DNA from: Varroa destructor
Lineage: Eukaryota; Arthropoda; Arachnida; Mesostigmata; Varroidae
Direction: 5' to 3'
DNA length: 64,000 bases
Assembly (NCBI RefSeq): GCF_002443255.2
Contig: NW_019211456.1
Coordinates: forward strand, 36,773,042-36,837,041
In this document: positions 25,843 to 37,935 of the stretch, one piece after another
Layout: every line of letters starts with the position of its first letter
Numbering within the stretch: position 1 is the first letter of the stretch
Translations under genes and position numbers: made by a program
The notes under the pieces: model-generated
The model's database searches: none
The model's input: only the letters and a program-made list of their open reading frames with translations
Told to the model about the DNA's origin: nothing

Positions 25843-26250
25843 GGCAGGCAGAAGTGTCAAACAAGTCATCCCGGTCCATAATGAAAGGTCATTTGTAGGT
25901 GAAAACACTAACAGCAAGGGCCGCGCTGAAGGGCCTAAGAAATTTGGTCCAGGAAATGCGGACCTCGTCCCAAGAGAAACTTGACCATTTAAAGGAGCCT
26001 CGACTTCCGTACACATTAGCATTCTCTGACCTTTCTCTGTTTCCAAACTTCAGTCGATATCTGGAAAGACAACAAAATTTGACACTTGCCAGAAGATCTA
26101 AGAATAACTAAAAGCAGAGCTCGACTTACTGGATTTATTTCAAAAAAGGGTTACTAAGGAAACGGTGGTGTAGAATCAGGTGGAAGTTATTCCTAAGGAA
26201 ACAAGTGAAATTTCAATGACTGGGTCATGGCAAGCTGCTACAGAGCCAAA
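25843..26250 (+). pseudogene. coding-like block of unknown family, broken by stops
   Basis: After a good acceptor (ATCCTTACAG) the plus strand reads a 44-codon hydrophilic tail, including FVGENTNSKGRAEGPKKFGP and ending VPRET before a TGA. Further on in the same frame a block reads AELDLLDLFQKRVTKETVV, stop, then IPKETSEISMTGSWQAATEPND. Between the two, another frame is open (DHLKEPRLPYTLAFSDLSLF). The composition looks like coding sequence with frameshifts and stops, so it may be a decayed gene or element ORF. Alternatively the first part alone is a real last exon. No family recognised. It lies just upstream of the assembly gap. Confidence 0.25.
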
Positions 26251-26401
26251 TGATTGATACTTTTTTTGATACATCAGTGTCTGTATAAGTTAGCCCAAAC
26301 AAAAATGATAATCGAAGTTGCGATCCATCTATTTATAAGACGATGCTGCATATCTAATATATTCAGCACAGCGTTCCTAAAGAAATTTGAGCGAACAACT
26401 G

Positions 26402-26501
26402 NNNNNNNNNNNNNNNNNNNNNNNNNNNNNNNNNNNNNNNNNNNNNNNNNNNNNNNNNNNNNNNNNNNNNNNNNNNNNNNNNNNNNNNNNNNNNNNNNNN
26501 N
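26402..26501. other. assembly gap (100 N)
   Basis: One hundred undetermined bases, the usual placeholder size for a scaffold gap of unknown length. Nothing can be said of its content, and real spacing across it is unknown. Confidence 0.99.
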
Positions 26502-26569
26502 TCAAACAACTCGTCCTTTTAGGTTACTTATAAATTCACTCATAGCACTTCTTATGCGATAGTGCAGTC

Positions 26570-28165
26570 ACCAGCACGCGATAGAGACGCACACACGGCC
26601 ATGCATATAATTTTGATCGATAGTGCGGTCTAGCGGTGCGCAATTTCACCCCTTGCTGCTACAATACATAATATAACAGTCGGGTTGCAGGTTGTCTTCA
26701 AACAACATATCAGGACAGAGGAGATCATCAACAACAACGTTGTTAGGCGGCCGCAATGCACACAGACAAGGTCGCTAGTGTCAACCCCACGTTCGGTGGT
26801 GCTTGTCGTTATTATTCTTGAGTTGTTGAGAGCAGCTGTTCTGGTCAATCATTATTTAGCGTGCCGAGAAAAGTGATCACCAGCAGCAACTGGTTATGCA
26901 GCTTGCTATTGGTCGGCGCTGTATCAAACGTGTGTGTGTGTGTGCCTAATAATTAAAAAAGTAAAATGGCCTTTTCATGCACCAATTTACCTTCAACTAA
27001 TCAACGAATCATCACTCGACAAGCATGATCCGCAGTTCGTCAATCGCAAATTCTGCAGAATGCATGTGCTTCCATATGTGTGTGTGTGCGTGTGTGTCAA
27101 CCATATTAATCTTGATATTGTCTGCGTCTTATCTCTTTTCCTTTAGCTTTATCTCGTTCTCTGAAAGAATCTACTACTAATTGTCAAAAAGTTACTTTTC
27201 TGGATTTAGCGACTGTCGGGTCAGGCCTGCTGACCTTACTGCCTCCTGTCGACGCTAGTAGGACGATTCAACAAAACTCAACAAATGTACCAGCACAAAA
27301 CAAGCCTGGTGAATGTTTGCTTGCCCGTTCGCGCGCTTTTACGTCAGAGTAGCTCATATGCACCCGCACAGTATTTCAGGTAGAGGGAGGTCGCCATAAG
27401 GAAAAGCACACTGATGGAGGCAGTCGACGATTGCGGTCGCTGCTGTTAGTGTCGTCCCTGCCTCAGTCGTGGTTTGCTAGCAGTATATCACTGCGCCTGT
27501 GTGTGATTTTGTGTCTAAGTTCCCCAGCGGGGCTGTGTCTGACCCGCTATAGCGCCCGGCGCCTCGAAGCGAGCGAAGGAGTAATATGGCGAGTGTTTGG
27601 TTGTTCACTCAGCTGATAGTCCTGAGATCTGCACTGGCTCAAATCATCGGCCAGGCACCGTAAGTCGCACTCACATGGATGCATACGGCTAGACAAATAG
27701 ACGGCGATGCCAAACACTAATTCACGATGTTCTGGCTGGTGCCGTCTGTATACTAACTTAACCAAAAATTAAACAAAGAGTAAATTGGTTGCTGCGGTGT
27801 GAACGTCAATAGTAACTGCTACTTCTAAACTTACATCATGATGCACGAACCTAGGATGGCGTAGTACGGAGCCGCTAGAGTAGAAAAAAGAAACCGCTGT
27901 CGGAATTACAGGAACAAGTGTGACTGATAGTTCCCGATGCTATAGCCGAACATAAGCATCGGCGAATATTTGAGTGTATGCCGCGTCACTATGTGTTGCT
28001 GCAAAAATTACTTAGTCAATGTAAACTGAAGAGTGCCTGCTTGATAGTGCGTTGCTAATCAGTCTAAGTTGCCGTCTGACGCAGCACCCAACGGTCGAAA
28101 TTACCGGACGTAAACATATAACTAATCCAAATTAGCGTGAACCAGAAAAGAGAACAGCTAGAAGA
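26570..28165 (+). promoter_or_regulatory. probable promoter region and 5' leader of the RASSF gene
   Basis: From about 26.6 kb and again at 27.2-28.1 kb, GC and CpG content rises above the AT-rich background (for example the cluster around 27555). Short TG runs lie at about 26931-26942 and 27077-27098. No protein-coding block was found. It precedes the first plausible RASSF coding exon at 28166, so a promoter role is inferred from position and composition. Confidence 0.3.
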
Positions 28166-28208
28166 ATGGAGCTCGACGACCCACAACTTTTAAGTGCTGG
28201 AACATCCT
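28166..28208 (+). CDS. candidate first coding exon of a longer RASSF form
   Basis: An ATG opens a 14-codon stretch (MELDDPQLLSAGTS) ending at a consensus GTAAGT donor with one extra base. An acceptor at 29196-29197 (AAATAG) restores the frame and gives a four-cysteine run upstream of the internal ATG at 29251. The phase match supports it. The acceptor has a weak pyrimidine tract, so this may be a chance exon or an alternative promoter form. Confidence 0.4.
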
Positions 28209-31200
28209 GTAAGTCTAAAGAAGTCAAACTAATAAATTTGTACGTGGTATTCGAATATCTAATAACCACTTGTCATGGCAGAGCGTACTGCCGCCGTTAC
28301 CGCTAGAATACGCAAATATCTCGTGGTGCCACACTGTCCCGCGTTTAAATGAATCGTGGATGCATGTGCATAGATTGGTTAGTGACTAAAACAGCCGGAC
28401 ACATTAAGTATGTGTCCGGCTGTTCCGTACTGTCATAATGGAACCGGTAATCAACGGTGCAAAGTTATACATATACGAAAAAATAATGCGCACAAATAAA
28501 AAACGGAATCAGTGAATCCAATTTAGTCTTAGATTTTCGCGCATTTCAAAACGTCCATTGTGTTAAAAAGGAAAACGATGTGCACCCGACTTTGAATATA
28601 TTGTAGACTTTATAATAACGATACTAGTCTACCCCCATCCAAACATTGAGCGTTCTTAGAGAGCTACCGTTTTAAAACTATTCGAATCATTTTTAATACG
28701 AGAGTGAATTATCGAGAAACCTACTAGGGTTAAAAGTGGCACTTTACTCCAGACATAAAAGCTAACGTTGGATTGTCATGCTTTATCAGAAAAAAACGAT
28801 TATCTACGTCGTGAAAATCGATTGTATGGTGCTGTCTGAAGTTATTCGGGGCGCAGTTCATATTAACGCCAGGGAATCTATGCTGCCACCTTATATTTTT
28901 ATCTGTTTTTAGTTTAATGACATTCATCAGTGTAACTTATCACTTAAGCAGCACATTGTATACCGTCAAACCATTGTAAATACAAGTTTGAGATTCGAGA
29001 AGCTCAGCGATAATAATTGTCAAACAGTGAACCTGATCTTTTTGTTATATCTACCTGTGATATGTGTATTGAGTAAAGGAAACGAGGCTCATTCAGTATG
29101 ATTAAGCACAGCTTTCCTGTTACTATTAAGATCCGCTGCACTAATTCATTAGTACTTTATAGATATTTATGTAAATGTACTAGGTCTGCCTAAATAGGTT
29201 GCTGTTGTGTTTCTAATACATACCTGTATCTTACGCGAATTAGAAGCGCTATGGCATCATCAGCTGATTCAGTTCGTGACGACATTTCTAAAGGTGACAG
29301 AAGCAGTAAAATCTTCGAAAGGTCCCAAGTTGACGATCGAACTTTGAGAAGAAGCAGCACAACAGCTGAGAGATTACCAACGTCTTCGTTCAACTTTTTA
29401 CCTAACTTCTTTTGGCAGAATATCTCATCGTTTTTGCTGGGCGGCAAAAAAATGGGCTCAAAGGTAAGTCGACCGCGAGAAATGACCTTATCACCCATCA
29501 CAAGCGGATGCCTAACGTTAGCGATTAAGGAAAGCCTAGAAAAAACCGATCGGACAGTTATGAGCCTTGAGAGAAATATCGAACGACGAGTGCTTATGCT
29601 AGCCGTTCTATTTGGCCACTGATTTTCACCGCTCAAAAATGCAACTCGATCATTAAAAGATAGAGATAAAACTCGATCAACTAAAAACTAAAATTTATCA
29701 GCCAGTTTAAAACAAAATTTTAACTGTTAATTTCTTATATGATTACATTGCATAAACTGAAATATTTTTGTCATCAATAATTAAAACAGATAGAATTTTT
29801 TTGCATAAAGTGAATATATATTCCACCTCAGTTGTCGTCAAGGTACAGTGTTCACATCTCTCATTATCGACCTTCCCTCTCTATAGTACAGACATTTGAT
29901 TGATACGACGAGAACCCTTGAACACATAATTCTAACATCTGATGTTTTCTTTAATCCTTCGTTTCTATCCGGAATGAATGGACACGCTTACATTCAGACG
30001 CCGGACGGCACTCTGGAGTCCGAATTCTCGCTACCGTTGTTTCCATATCAGTCTCTACCAAATAAAAAGCGTCCAAGAGCCGGCGAATTAATAGAGCTAG
30101 CTTCGTTTGGCTTCGTCGAAATTGAGAACATCGAACGCCAAGGAGCGGGTCATGAATTTCAGCCGACGAATCTCGACCATCCGGCGTGGTGCGATCGTTG
30201 CGGTGATCTCATTTGGTGCGTTGGCCCACTCGGTCAATTAGTCCAGTGCACGCAGTGCAAATTTACGTGCCACGCAAACTGCCTGCAATTTATTACTGTT
30301 GATTGTCAACCCCAGCCGCCGGTAGCACCGTTAATCGAACATGTGGATCGAGCACCATCACCGAATCTCAGTATCTCCAACCTCAGCAGGGAGGAGCTCA
30401 TGCACCTTATCAACAAACACAATAGGCAAGTCGTTTTTTTACGTTGACTTAGATCTCTCATTGAGACGTTTCGAATCTCATTGATACCTTCGACAATCTC
30501 ATGCAAACCTCAATGAGATTTTCAACATAGGCTATATAAAATGGAATAAAATTAAAAGGAACCCAGTCAAATATTGCGTTTACTGTTGAAAAGGGGCAGG
30601 CCCATTCCAATACATGCTGCAACCGTGAAACGAATAAAAACGATATTATTCAAACCTAAAAAATGTTGTTTAGGTCCACCAGTAATAAATATGCGTAATC
30701 TATCCGCCACTTATAAGGAGCTACTGTAATTACTTTAATTAAAATTACCTTATTCCCTTTAACGTTAAAACGTTTGGGATTCTTTTGCAGAGGAGTACTC
30801 ATCTTGCTCCATCGTCAATCCTTACTTTTTTTTTAATACATTTAGGCGATACACAAAACTTGGTTGACACCGGTACCAAGATCTAGTGCATATGTGATTC
30901 ATCTATCGACAAATGGATATATATTAAACAATAATTACTTGTGAAATGGATTTCATATACATTTACCACTGCACGATTAAAGTAGCCTATTACCTTTTAA
31001 GTTACCAGGGGACTGAGTCTCTTTCGCAGTCATATCTTGTTTATGATTTCCGCTTGTGCCGGTCATAGTAATATACCCGTGTGTACGAGATAGGTTGAAA
31101 TGGAGAACGAAACAAAGCTTCAATGATCTTAACGGCACTGAGTCATTTAGCGGAATTATTGGTAGCGAGAGATCAATAGCCTTTGCCACGAAATGTATAT

Positions 31201-32232
31201 TTTTTTATTTACTCATATTTGTGCATTACAATATATTTATGTGATTGCCATTGTACTTTTCTTCAAAGGCGTTTTCCCGATTTGGAGATGAGCCTTTCTG
31301 CTGAGGATAGCAGTCCACTTGTGGTGACTGGATTCATTCGCGTCTGTATGAATCTTATGAGGCCCATTAACGTCATATCGGGAACACGACCGCCTTCGAT
31401 CTATGACATTCTTAAACAGGACGATACGTTGACGGAAGGCCGCACGCTTACATCTTTCTATCTGCCTATGGACACCATGAAAGCCCTTCATGTTGACTCG
31501 GAGATGACCGCGCAGAGGGTCATCGTCACCCTGCTCAAAAAGTTCAAGGTCACAATATATATTATTGTCGCCGTTATTTTTGTATTGGCATACATTCATA
31601 TTCTACGCGTATACTTCTAAGAGTGTCACTTATGAGATATGGCAATAGAAAGTATATAACTAGTTCGTGCTAGACATAGGACTGGATGAATGTTCCACTT
31701 ACCTAGGTAGAATGTAGAGTTTTAATATAACGCTTTTGACGGGTAAACATACCATATGTAGAAATTTAAGGAAACCTTCTGAGTACCTGCTATGCACTCA
31801 GAACAATAATTTTTATTTTAAATGCATCATATTCGTATCTAATATGCGCGCATGTACCTACATATTTTATTGCAGGTGGCTGATTCTCCCCTTAAATACG
31901 CGTTGTATGAGAGTTATATGGAGGGTGAAGGGAAACTGAAACTACGACGTCTTGACGACCTTGAAAAGCCGCTCATGTTGACCTTAACGTGGATGGAAAA
32001 AGGACTCACAAATCGCCAATTTCTTCTGCAAGAGAACGATGGCGCTGATATCAATTGGGAGATGTTTGCATTGCCCGAATTAGAGAACTTCATAAAAATA
32101 CTAGAGCTCGAAGAAGCTGAATATCTTCGACAAATCCGAGTCAAGTATGTTTCAACACAAGAAGTAATACAAAAACTTCTGGAGCAAAAGATGCCACGAA
32201 GTCCAACTCACGATGATGATCGATATTATTAG
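28166..32232 (+). CDS. RASSF: Ras association domain protein, RASSF1/3/5 type (C1-RA-SARAH), 4-5 exons
   Basis: Core exons are 29251-29463, 29887-30425, 31269-31548 and 31876-32232, giving 462 aa. A longer form adds 28166-28208 and extends the next exon back to 29198 (494 aa); both close in phase. In the short form residues 160-211 are a C1 zinc finger with all ligands (H-x12-C-x2-C, then C-x2-C-x4-H-x2-C-x7-C). The RA domain follows, with TGFIRVCMNLMRPINV, PPSIYDIL, RTLTSFYLPMDTMKALHV and FLLQENDGADINWEMFALPE. A C-terminal SARAH helix starts PELENFIKILELEEAEYLRQ. RASSF proteins bind Ras-like GTPases and pair through SARAH with Hippo/MST kinases and Salvador. The 30425/31269 junction requires a GC-AG intron (AG|GCAAGT). 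The 31548 donor (GTCACA) is weak. The N-terminal exons are not conserved in families I know, so start choice is uncertain. The core is firm. Confidence 0.92.
28390..28424. repeat. perfect inverted repeat, 15-bp arms, 5-nt loop
   Basis: AACAGCCGGACACAT at 28390-28404 is exactly complementary to 28410-28424, with loop TAAGT. GC content of the arms is higher than the surroundings. It lies in the proposed first intron of the RASSF gene. It may be a small foldback element or a structured intronic element. Confidence 0.7.
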
Positions 32233-32413
32233 ATGCTTAAAGTACATAGAACTCAGTCAATGAAGTCTTAACAAATATAATAAGATCATCGAGAAAAAAA
32301 TCTAAGCGCATCATGCGTTCGTTATATTAGTAAAATATTATTATTAAAACGCTATGTGAAAGCATATACATAGTTTTACAGACATTTAATTTTTCATAAA
32401 GATCGCTAAAACA

Positions 32414-32440
32414 ATATGTATGTATGTATGTATGTATGTA
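32414..32440. repeat. (TATG)n microsatellite
   Basis: About six and a half tandem copies of TATG lie in the probable 3' UTR of the RASSF gene, some 180 bp after its stop. Confidence 0.9.
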
Positions 32441-32441
32441 G

Positions 32442-33750
32442 TGTTTACCGCTTCACTGTCTTAGTTGTTGTTTAATTCTAGCAGAATTATTGGTTGTATT
32501 CAAGCAATGCTTTTCTTCATTCTAAAGATAAGTGAACACACGACGTTCTGCCGAACGGTTTTGCATTATTAAGCTATTCTGAAACCTCCGCGAAACGTTT
32601 TGTCATGAGCCGGTTCTCATCAGTGACTAATTTGGCTTAAGGCTAAGACGAATTATCAAATTTGACACGATTCTACACCATTAAAAGATGGTTTTGTGAA
32701 GGACTTCCAACCGATTTGTGCAGGACATCAGGATAAATTTGTCCTTAATGGGTTGCCCTTGTGCTAACTTGATTGGGGCACCTCCCATCTGCAGGCACCT
32801 ATTACCGAACAAATTTGATAATCTAGTCTACGCAGGTACCTGCTACCGAACAAACCCATTCCGTTTTGTACCGTATCTCATCCATTTATTAACAGTTACA
32901 TATGCGAGTATATAGAAATATATTTATTAGATTTTTATATTTATTTACTAGTTTAGACATGAAAGCGTGGTTATAAATGTGTACATAGGTGTTCGAAACA
33001 CAGCGAGACAACCTAAACGTAAACGTAAACTACATTAAACTAAACGTGAAGTCAATCAGGACTCATTCTAACACTCTTTGAGACTAGTTACCCCTTGCAA
33101 AGAGGTATCTATTAAAGGAGTCGTGATAGTCGATTAAGGTGACGTTTGATGTATATAATGACTCGTCATCATGTGCGGATATGGTTTAGAAGGAGATGTG
33201 TACGCGTTTTTTTCCTTAGAACCACGCCATGTCTACAGCAGGCAACATTCGCTCTTAGCGTAAATAAACTTGCTAAAAAATATTTTTATTAGATGCTCAA
33301 CAGAAGTATTTTAACCCAGCATTTTTTAGGATAAGTGGCAGGCTGGCCGAGGGTTCGGGTAGAAATGATGTCATCTTAGGTTCGCCAGTATTTATTTGGT
33401 TTCAAACCAGTAAATTGTGCCGAAAGTTTTGGGTATCCAAATCCCAGGTAACATGTAGTATATTGCTGAATATGCTTTGTGCATAATAACTATTAGTCAA
33501 AGGTATCCGTATTGTTATCTCAAATGGACTCCACGACGAGGAAGTATACGGGTCAACGGCATGGCTAAATAAGCCACTAAGGACTTTGTGCAAGGAAGTC
33601 AGTCACTTAATAAAGCTATAAAAAAAATTATTGATTTTCAAAGAATGCTGTTCCATAATCATTTAATACTCATCTAGCTAGGTCAAAGATCATTATTATT
33701 CATTCGTCATAAACTATATGAACTTATGCTACGCAGTGTTAATTCGAGTT
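32442..33750. other. RASSF 3' flank, no gene recognised
   Basis: This stretch has no recognised gene. AATAAA occurs at about 33261-33266. A weakly coding-like plus-strand piece near 33480-33600 may be a 5' fragment of the retroelement relic that follows. A short direct repeat with the core (C/G)AGG(C/T)ACCT(A/G)(C/T)TACCGAACAAA occurs at about 32795 and 32835. Confidence 0.4.
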
Positions 33751-33754
33751 TTGA

Positions 33755-34840
33755 GTGAGTCAAACACCGGCACCTGTGCGCAAGTTCAAATTAGATGAAG
33801 GCACCACGTATCGCATGTCCAAAGGAAAGCCCCAAATTTCAGTGTTGGGCCCTCTTCTGTGGAACATAGGGTATTATGACATCCGGCATCAGTATTATCT
33901 ATACTCGACCAAAGTAGTGGCGTTTGCTCATAGCAGCGGTAATGGTATTTTTCAATTCAATCTTAATAATACCTAATTGGGTCATCGACTTTGGCCTCGA
34001 ACCACCCCGGATAAGACTGAGTTAATAATATCAAACGGACGCACCAAGATTGGTGATTTAAGCATTATACTACGCAGCCATACAGTTTTAACCACGAGAA
34101 GGTATTTAAATAATAGGATCGATGGCGGTGCATGCTCACTATGCTATTAACAAAACCATTAATGTGACAAACAGACTACCTAACATCTTTGAATGTTAGG
34201 TAGTCTGTTTGTCACACCTAACGGTGGTCGCCGAAGTATGCTGGTTTCAGTGGTGAGCTCAATTGCCTTGTACGACGCACTTACATCGAGGAAGACATGT
34301 GAAAAGAAAAACCTTATTAAATTTATGAAGTTACAGAGGCAAATAACACTATGGATAAGTAGAACATTTGGAACTATTTTCTCTGATGCAGTAATGGTTC
34401 CGCCACGCAAGTCTCATGGGATTTACTGGTGCATGAAAAGACAACTAAACATCGGAATAGAATAATAAAAAATAGAAACGCCGCAAAAATGGCAATATAT
34501 ATGATTGCAGGATCAGGTGAGTGCAACCAAAGTCACAAAAGGATTGATTAAGGTTGTGAAAAGTGGCTCACGAAAAAAACAAAGATAATTAACATTCGAC
34601 CTGACACACTTGTTTACTGGGCATGGATTTTTTTACAGGCTATCAGTTTCGTATAGGTAAGCCACCTCACGCCGCTTGCAAGTATTACGATAAGAATGTT
34701 CATGGCCCAGTCAAACACTTTCTGGGATTGTGTATTTTCAAGGATCTTAGGGAAAGACTTATTGAGACACTAAAGGCCTTCCGTACTACTGACCAATGGG
34801 TCCTCATGATACTAGATTTTGGAAAAACGTGTACATAACA
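33755..34840 (+). mobile_element. relic of an R1/I-type non-LTR retrotransposon (3' part of RT to C-terminal cysteine motif)
   Basis: Decayed reverse transcriptase blocks lie in the right order over several frames. Near 33824-33880, GKPQISVLGPLLWNI corresponds to the G-PQGSVLGPLLWN motif. KVVAFAHSS stands where FADD is expected. NGRTKIGDLSIILRSHTVLT then RRYLNNRID resembles the SQP-LKYLGV-ID block. VVSSIALYDALTSRK and RTFGTIFSDAVMV at 34240-34395 match the thumb region (VVSSILRYGAP, RTISSEAV). At 34623-34838 an AACKYYDKNV...VKHFLGLCIF stretch resembles the C-terminal CCHC-like knuckle (PYC...EHTLFECPRF). Loss of catalytic aspartates, frameshifts and stops show it is dead. The 5' part is missing. 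A 24-bp-arm hairpin interrupts it at 34163-34216. Confidence 0.7.
34163..34216. repeat. perfect inverted repeat, 24-bp arms, 6-nt loop
   Basis: The arm 34163-34186 (TGTGACAAACAGACTACC continuing to TAACAT) is exactly complementary to 34193-34216, with loop CTTTGA. It lies within the retrotransposon relic. The right arm reads in frame into the RT-like block (MLGSLFVTP...), so the left arm could be a local inverted copy made during replication. Confidence 0.85.
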
Positions 34841-37700
34841 TTTTTAAAGGACTTAAACCCAGACACCTACTGGATCTGTCGAACATAATGGGACGAGCTC
34901 TTTGTTCTCCCCCAATCTCCTTTTACGTTTCCCTTTTTTCTCTTCCTGTTTCTCTCTCGTTGGGCAGGAGTGTACGCTGATGCATAGCCTTTTTTTTGCG
35001 ATCATCTGTGTCTCCTGTCAGCAAACGTTACTTTTACAGATGCTTCTTTGTAGGAAACTAGTTTTTAGCAGATAGCCAACTTGCGCCATCAAGGAGGCAA
35101 TGCTTCATGCCACAGACTTGCAACCCAACATCACCTGGCTATGTCAGGCGAGGTGCGCATACAACATTTCTGTCACTAGAAAAAACTCAATTTGATTTGT
35201 GATACAAGTCAATACAGTAACTTTGATAACCAAAGATCCTTGTCGTTTTTTATGCGATACGTTTATTCAGTATCCTCACCTTTTGATTGTGCTTATATCC
35301 TAAACCGTTTTAACTAAGTTTTCGACGTAGTTCGGACCGATTCTTTAATTGAGAATGCGTCTATATTTAGCCCGGAATTATCCCTCACGTGTTCGGAAAG
35401 GTAATTTCCTAGTTGAATTGAAATGTCTTCATTCTTGTTTTCAGCCCGTTATATTTATAGTTGATCTCGTACAGCCATGCTTACGATCAACTACTTCGCT
35501 TGGTATAGGGGTGGATTCCTAATACAACTTGCAGCATATAACAATTAATATAATCAAATTTCCTTTTACTGAAATGTATATTTTCAGTTAAAAATATGCC
35601 TGGAAAAAATTTAGCTTCGATTGTACTTATGCGTCTAATTGCCCTTTTTCAATTATAATCTGATAAAAAAAAGTAGTCAAATAAATAGAAGCAAACCTTG
35701 ATGGATACTAGAAACATTAATAAAATAGTAGCGCACATGGAAAGTGGAAAAAGCGAGAATATCTAGGAATTCAAAAACTAAAGACTAAAGCATTCAAGAA
35801 GCAATCATGATTAAAAAACGGCCGAGTTTTACTCCGACTTTAACCCCCAGCGCCAGACGAGGCTTTAAAACTTCAGAAACGTAATTATTGTTTTGGTCAC
35901 CATTTTTATGCAGTGCTTGTTTTCGAATTGCATTTATTTACTCCTCAAGACATTAGACTTGTAGCGATTAGCAAAAAATCGAGTAGCTGCCACGACAGAT
36001 TCATTGGAATAATGAAATGTCTGCTGCAAATGCTACCGCGTGGTTTAGCATTAATAAAACCATGTTTGATATTTATGCTGGCACGTAGAATCATTCTGAA
36101 ACATTATCAAGTCATCATATGTGCGACTTCACATATGCGAAGAAGCCATATAATTTTAGATTGTAAGACAGCCGTCGTTATTCCTATTTCCCTTAGCTTC
36201 TCAATTTCCAGGCGTAGTTACGTTGATGGCTGAGTTATGCTCACATTGCTCCTCCGGCCCTTTATAGGTAGACTTGCGTAAGCTCTGAGCCTATTCAAAA
36301 ACTCGAATACACAAGGGATGTAGGAATTGTTTGTCTCAAATTTAGTTCCGTCGTTGCTACCGTTGGGGAGGTTGAATTATCGTAAGTGTTTGATAAAAAA
36401 GATATTGTTCAAAGATAATTGGTAAATTAGATTAAAAAAACATACTTTACATTGGTTTATAAAAAGAAATTCGTTTCGAATTTTTAGAAGGTATATAGGT
36501 ATATGACACACAGCGCTGTTTACGGTATTCCAAGGGAAGACTGCTAAGCGCCTGGATAGAGACTTTCATAATTTCAAGTCTTGTAAAGAAGATTCGAGCT
36601 GGCTTGTGGTTTTTTTTACTCCTTCGCAGATTCTTGACTTAGTTCCTACACCGTTCAATGCATCTCCATTGCTCAGGGGTTTCGATGGCTACAGGTTAGA
36701 CGATTCAATTTACAGTAAGTTTCCGATAGACTCGTTACTGCCCTTTTTACTTCTTTGCCACGTGGTAATTTACTTATCACAGCCTTGTATGTAAAATGAA
36801 GCCGGCATGCATGACATTGTTGGTTTCAAATAAAGGATCTTCTTTTCTCCTTTGCGGTTTTGGTATCCTTCCATCAGTTTGGGAAAAGCCCAGACCGTTC
36901 TCCTCAGGATTGATTGTATCGAAAAGTACCTGCATGTTCTTACTGAGTGCGGACCCTTGCTGATCTCCATTGAACGTGTTCAGCAACCGATCTAACGGTG
37001 CACCTTTAGAAAAAATCGCGATTTAGTGGCGGTACGTTTGGCAATACTTTCTACACAGCGACTAAATGTATTCGTATAGCACATGTAACGGTATCTGCCA
37101 TAACATCCTGACTGAGTAACTCCGACCAGCTGCAGGGTTTGTTGAAAATTCTAGAAGACCTTGACTTTCACTAACCACATTAATATGAGGTCAACGGCAA
37201 TGGGACGAATGTATCGTCTGCCTTCTTTTAGAGCTGAGACTAGATTTGCAATAAAGCAGACTATTAACGATAGACCTCATGAACATGCATGGTGAGTAGA
37301 GTGCAAAACTTCGTGAACACTTGTTGAGAAGGATTTACTGAATTTTCATGACCTACAAACACATCTAGGGGATACCTAAGCCTAAAGACCTTTGGAGCTT
37401 CATTCAAGCTGCTAGACGGAGGATCCTACCTTGAGCGGCCTAAAGTACATTTGTTAGATGCCGCCACTGGTCGCAGCGAGAGAGCGAACTGTGCTGAAAC
37501 AGTAACACAGGCGTACAGGGATCGCATTATGCTATCTACGGCTGGTGTTATGTTATTGCCCAAATGTGAGGTCCGTACCGCTAAAGAAATATTGCCTTGG
37601 GTTAATTTCTTCTTTTCGTGACGGGAACGTTTCACGAAGTTCTCTACGTGCAAATGAATATCATATTACTTGACTTTCTTTATACCGATTTACTGTTTCG
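34841..37700. other. gene-poor DNA, no gene recognised
   Basis: There are short ORFs on both strands only. A minus-strand block at about 36770-36986 (with GDQQGSALSKNMQVLFDTIN in one frame) has coding-like composition and may be part of an old element. I could not name it. Confidence 0.4.
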
Positions 37701-37805
37701 TCATGGCCTACACTACCTGATAAAAGTACTTCAGACTCAGATATAGTTTTTGTGACAGCGGGTTACTTGCCAGCAGACACTTCTTGTAACTAAGTGAAAG
37801 CAATG

Positions 37806-37935
37806 GTTCATTTGCGAAGACTGCGAATCTTCTTATCGGTTTTTTGCATAACCTTATCCATGACTGATTCCCACTGACGTCGTTCTTCCAACTTTTCTGA
37901 AGAAATTTGCTTGAGTTTGGAGTCTCGAAAAAGCT
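37806..37935 (-). repeat. diverged repeat, copy A
   Basis: This sequence is recognisably similar, by eye, to 39098-39228 in the same orientation. Shared landmarks are GCGAAGACT, a TTTTTTATCG(G/A)TTTTTT block and GCTCTTCCAA/GTTCTTCCAA. The minus strand here is open as KLEERRQWESVMDKVMQKTD and looks like a coding relic of an unidentified element. Confidence 0.5.

Noticed and set aside
29190..29636. 148-codon minus-strand ORF
   Set aside because: Antisense to the first RASSF exon. The plus frame has a good donor and joins the conserved RASSF exons in phase.
31237..31599. 120-codon minus-strand ORF
   Set aside because: Exactly antisense to the RASSF RA-domain exon.
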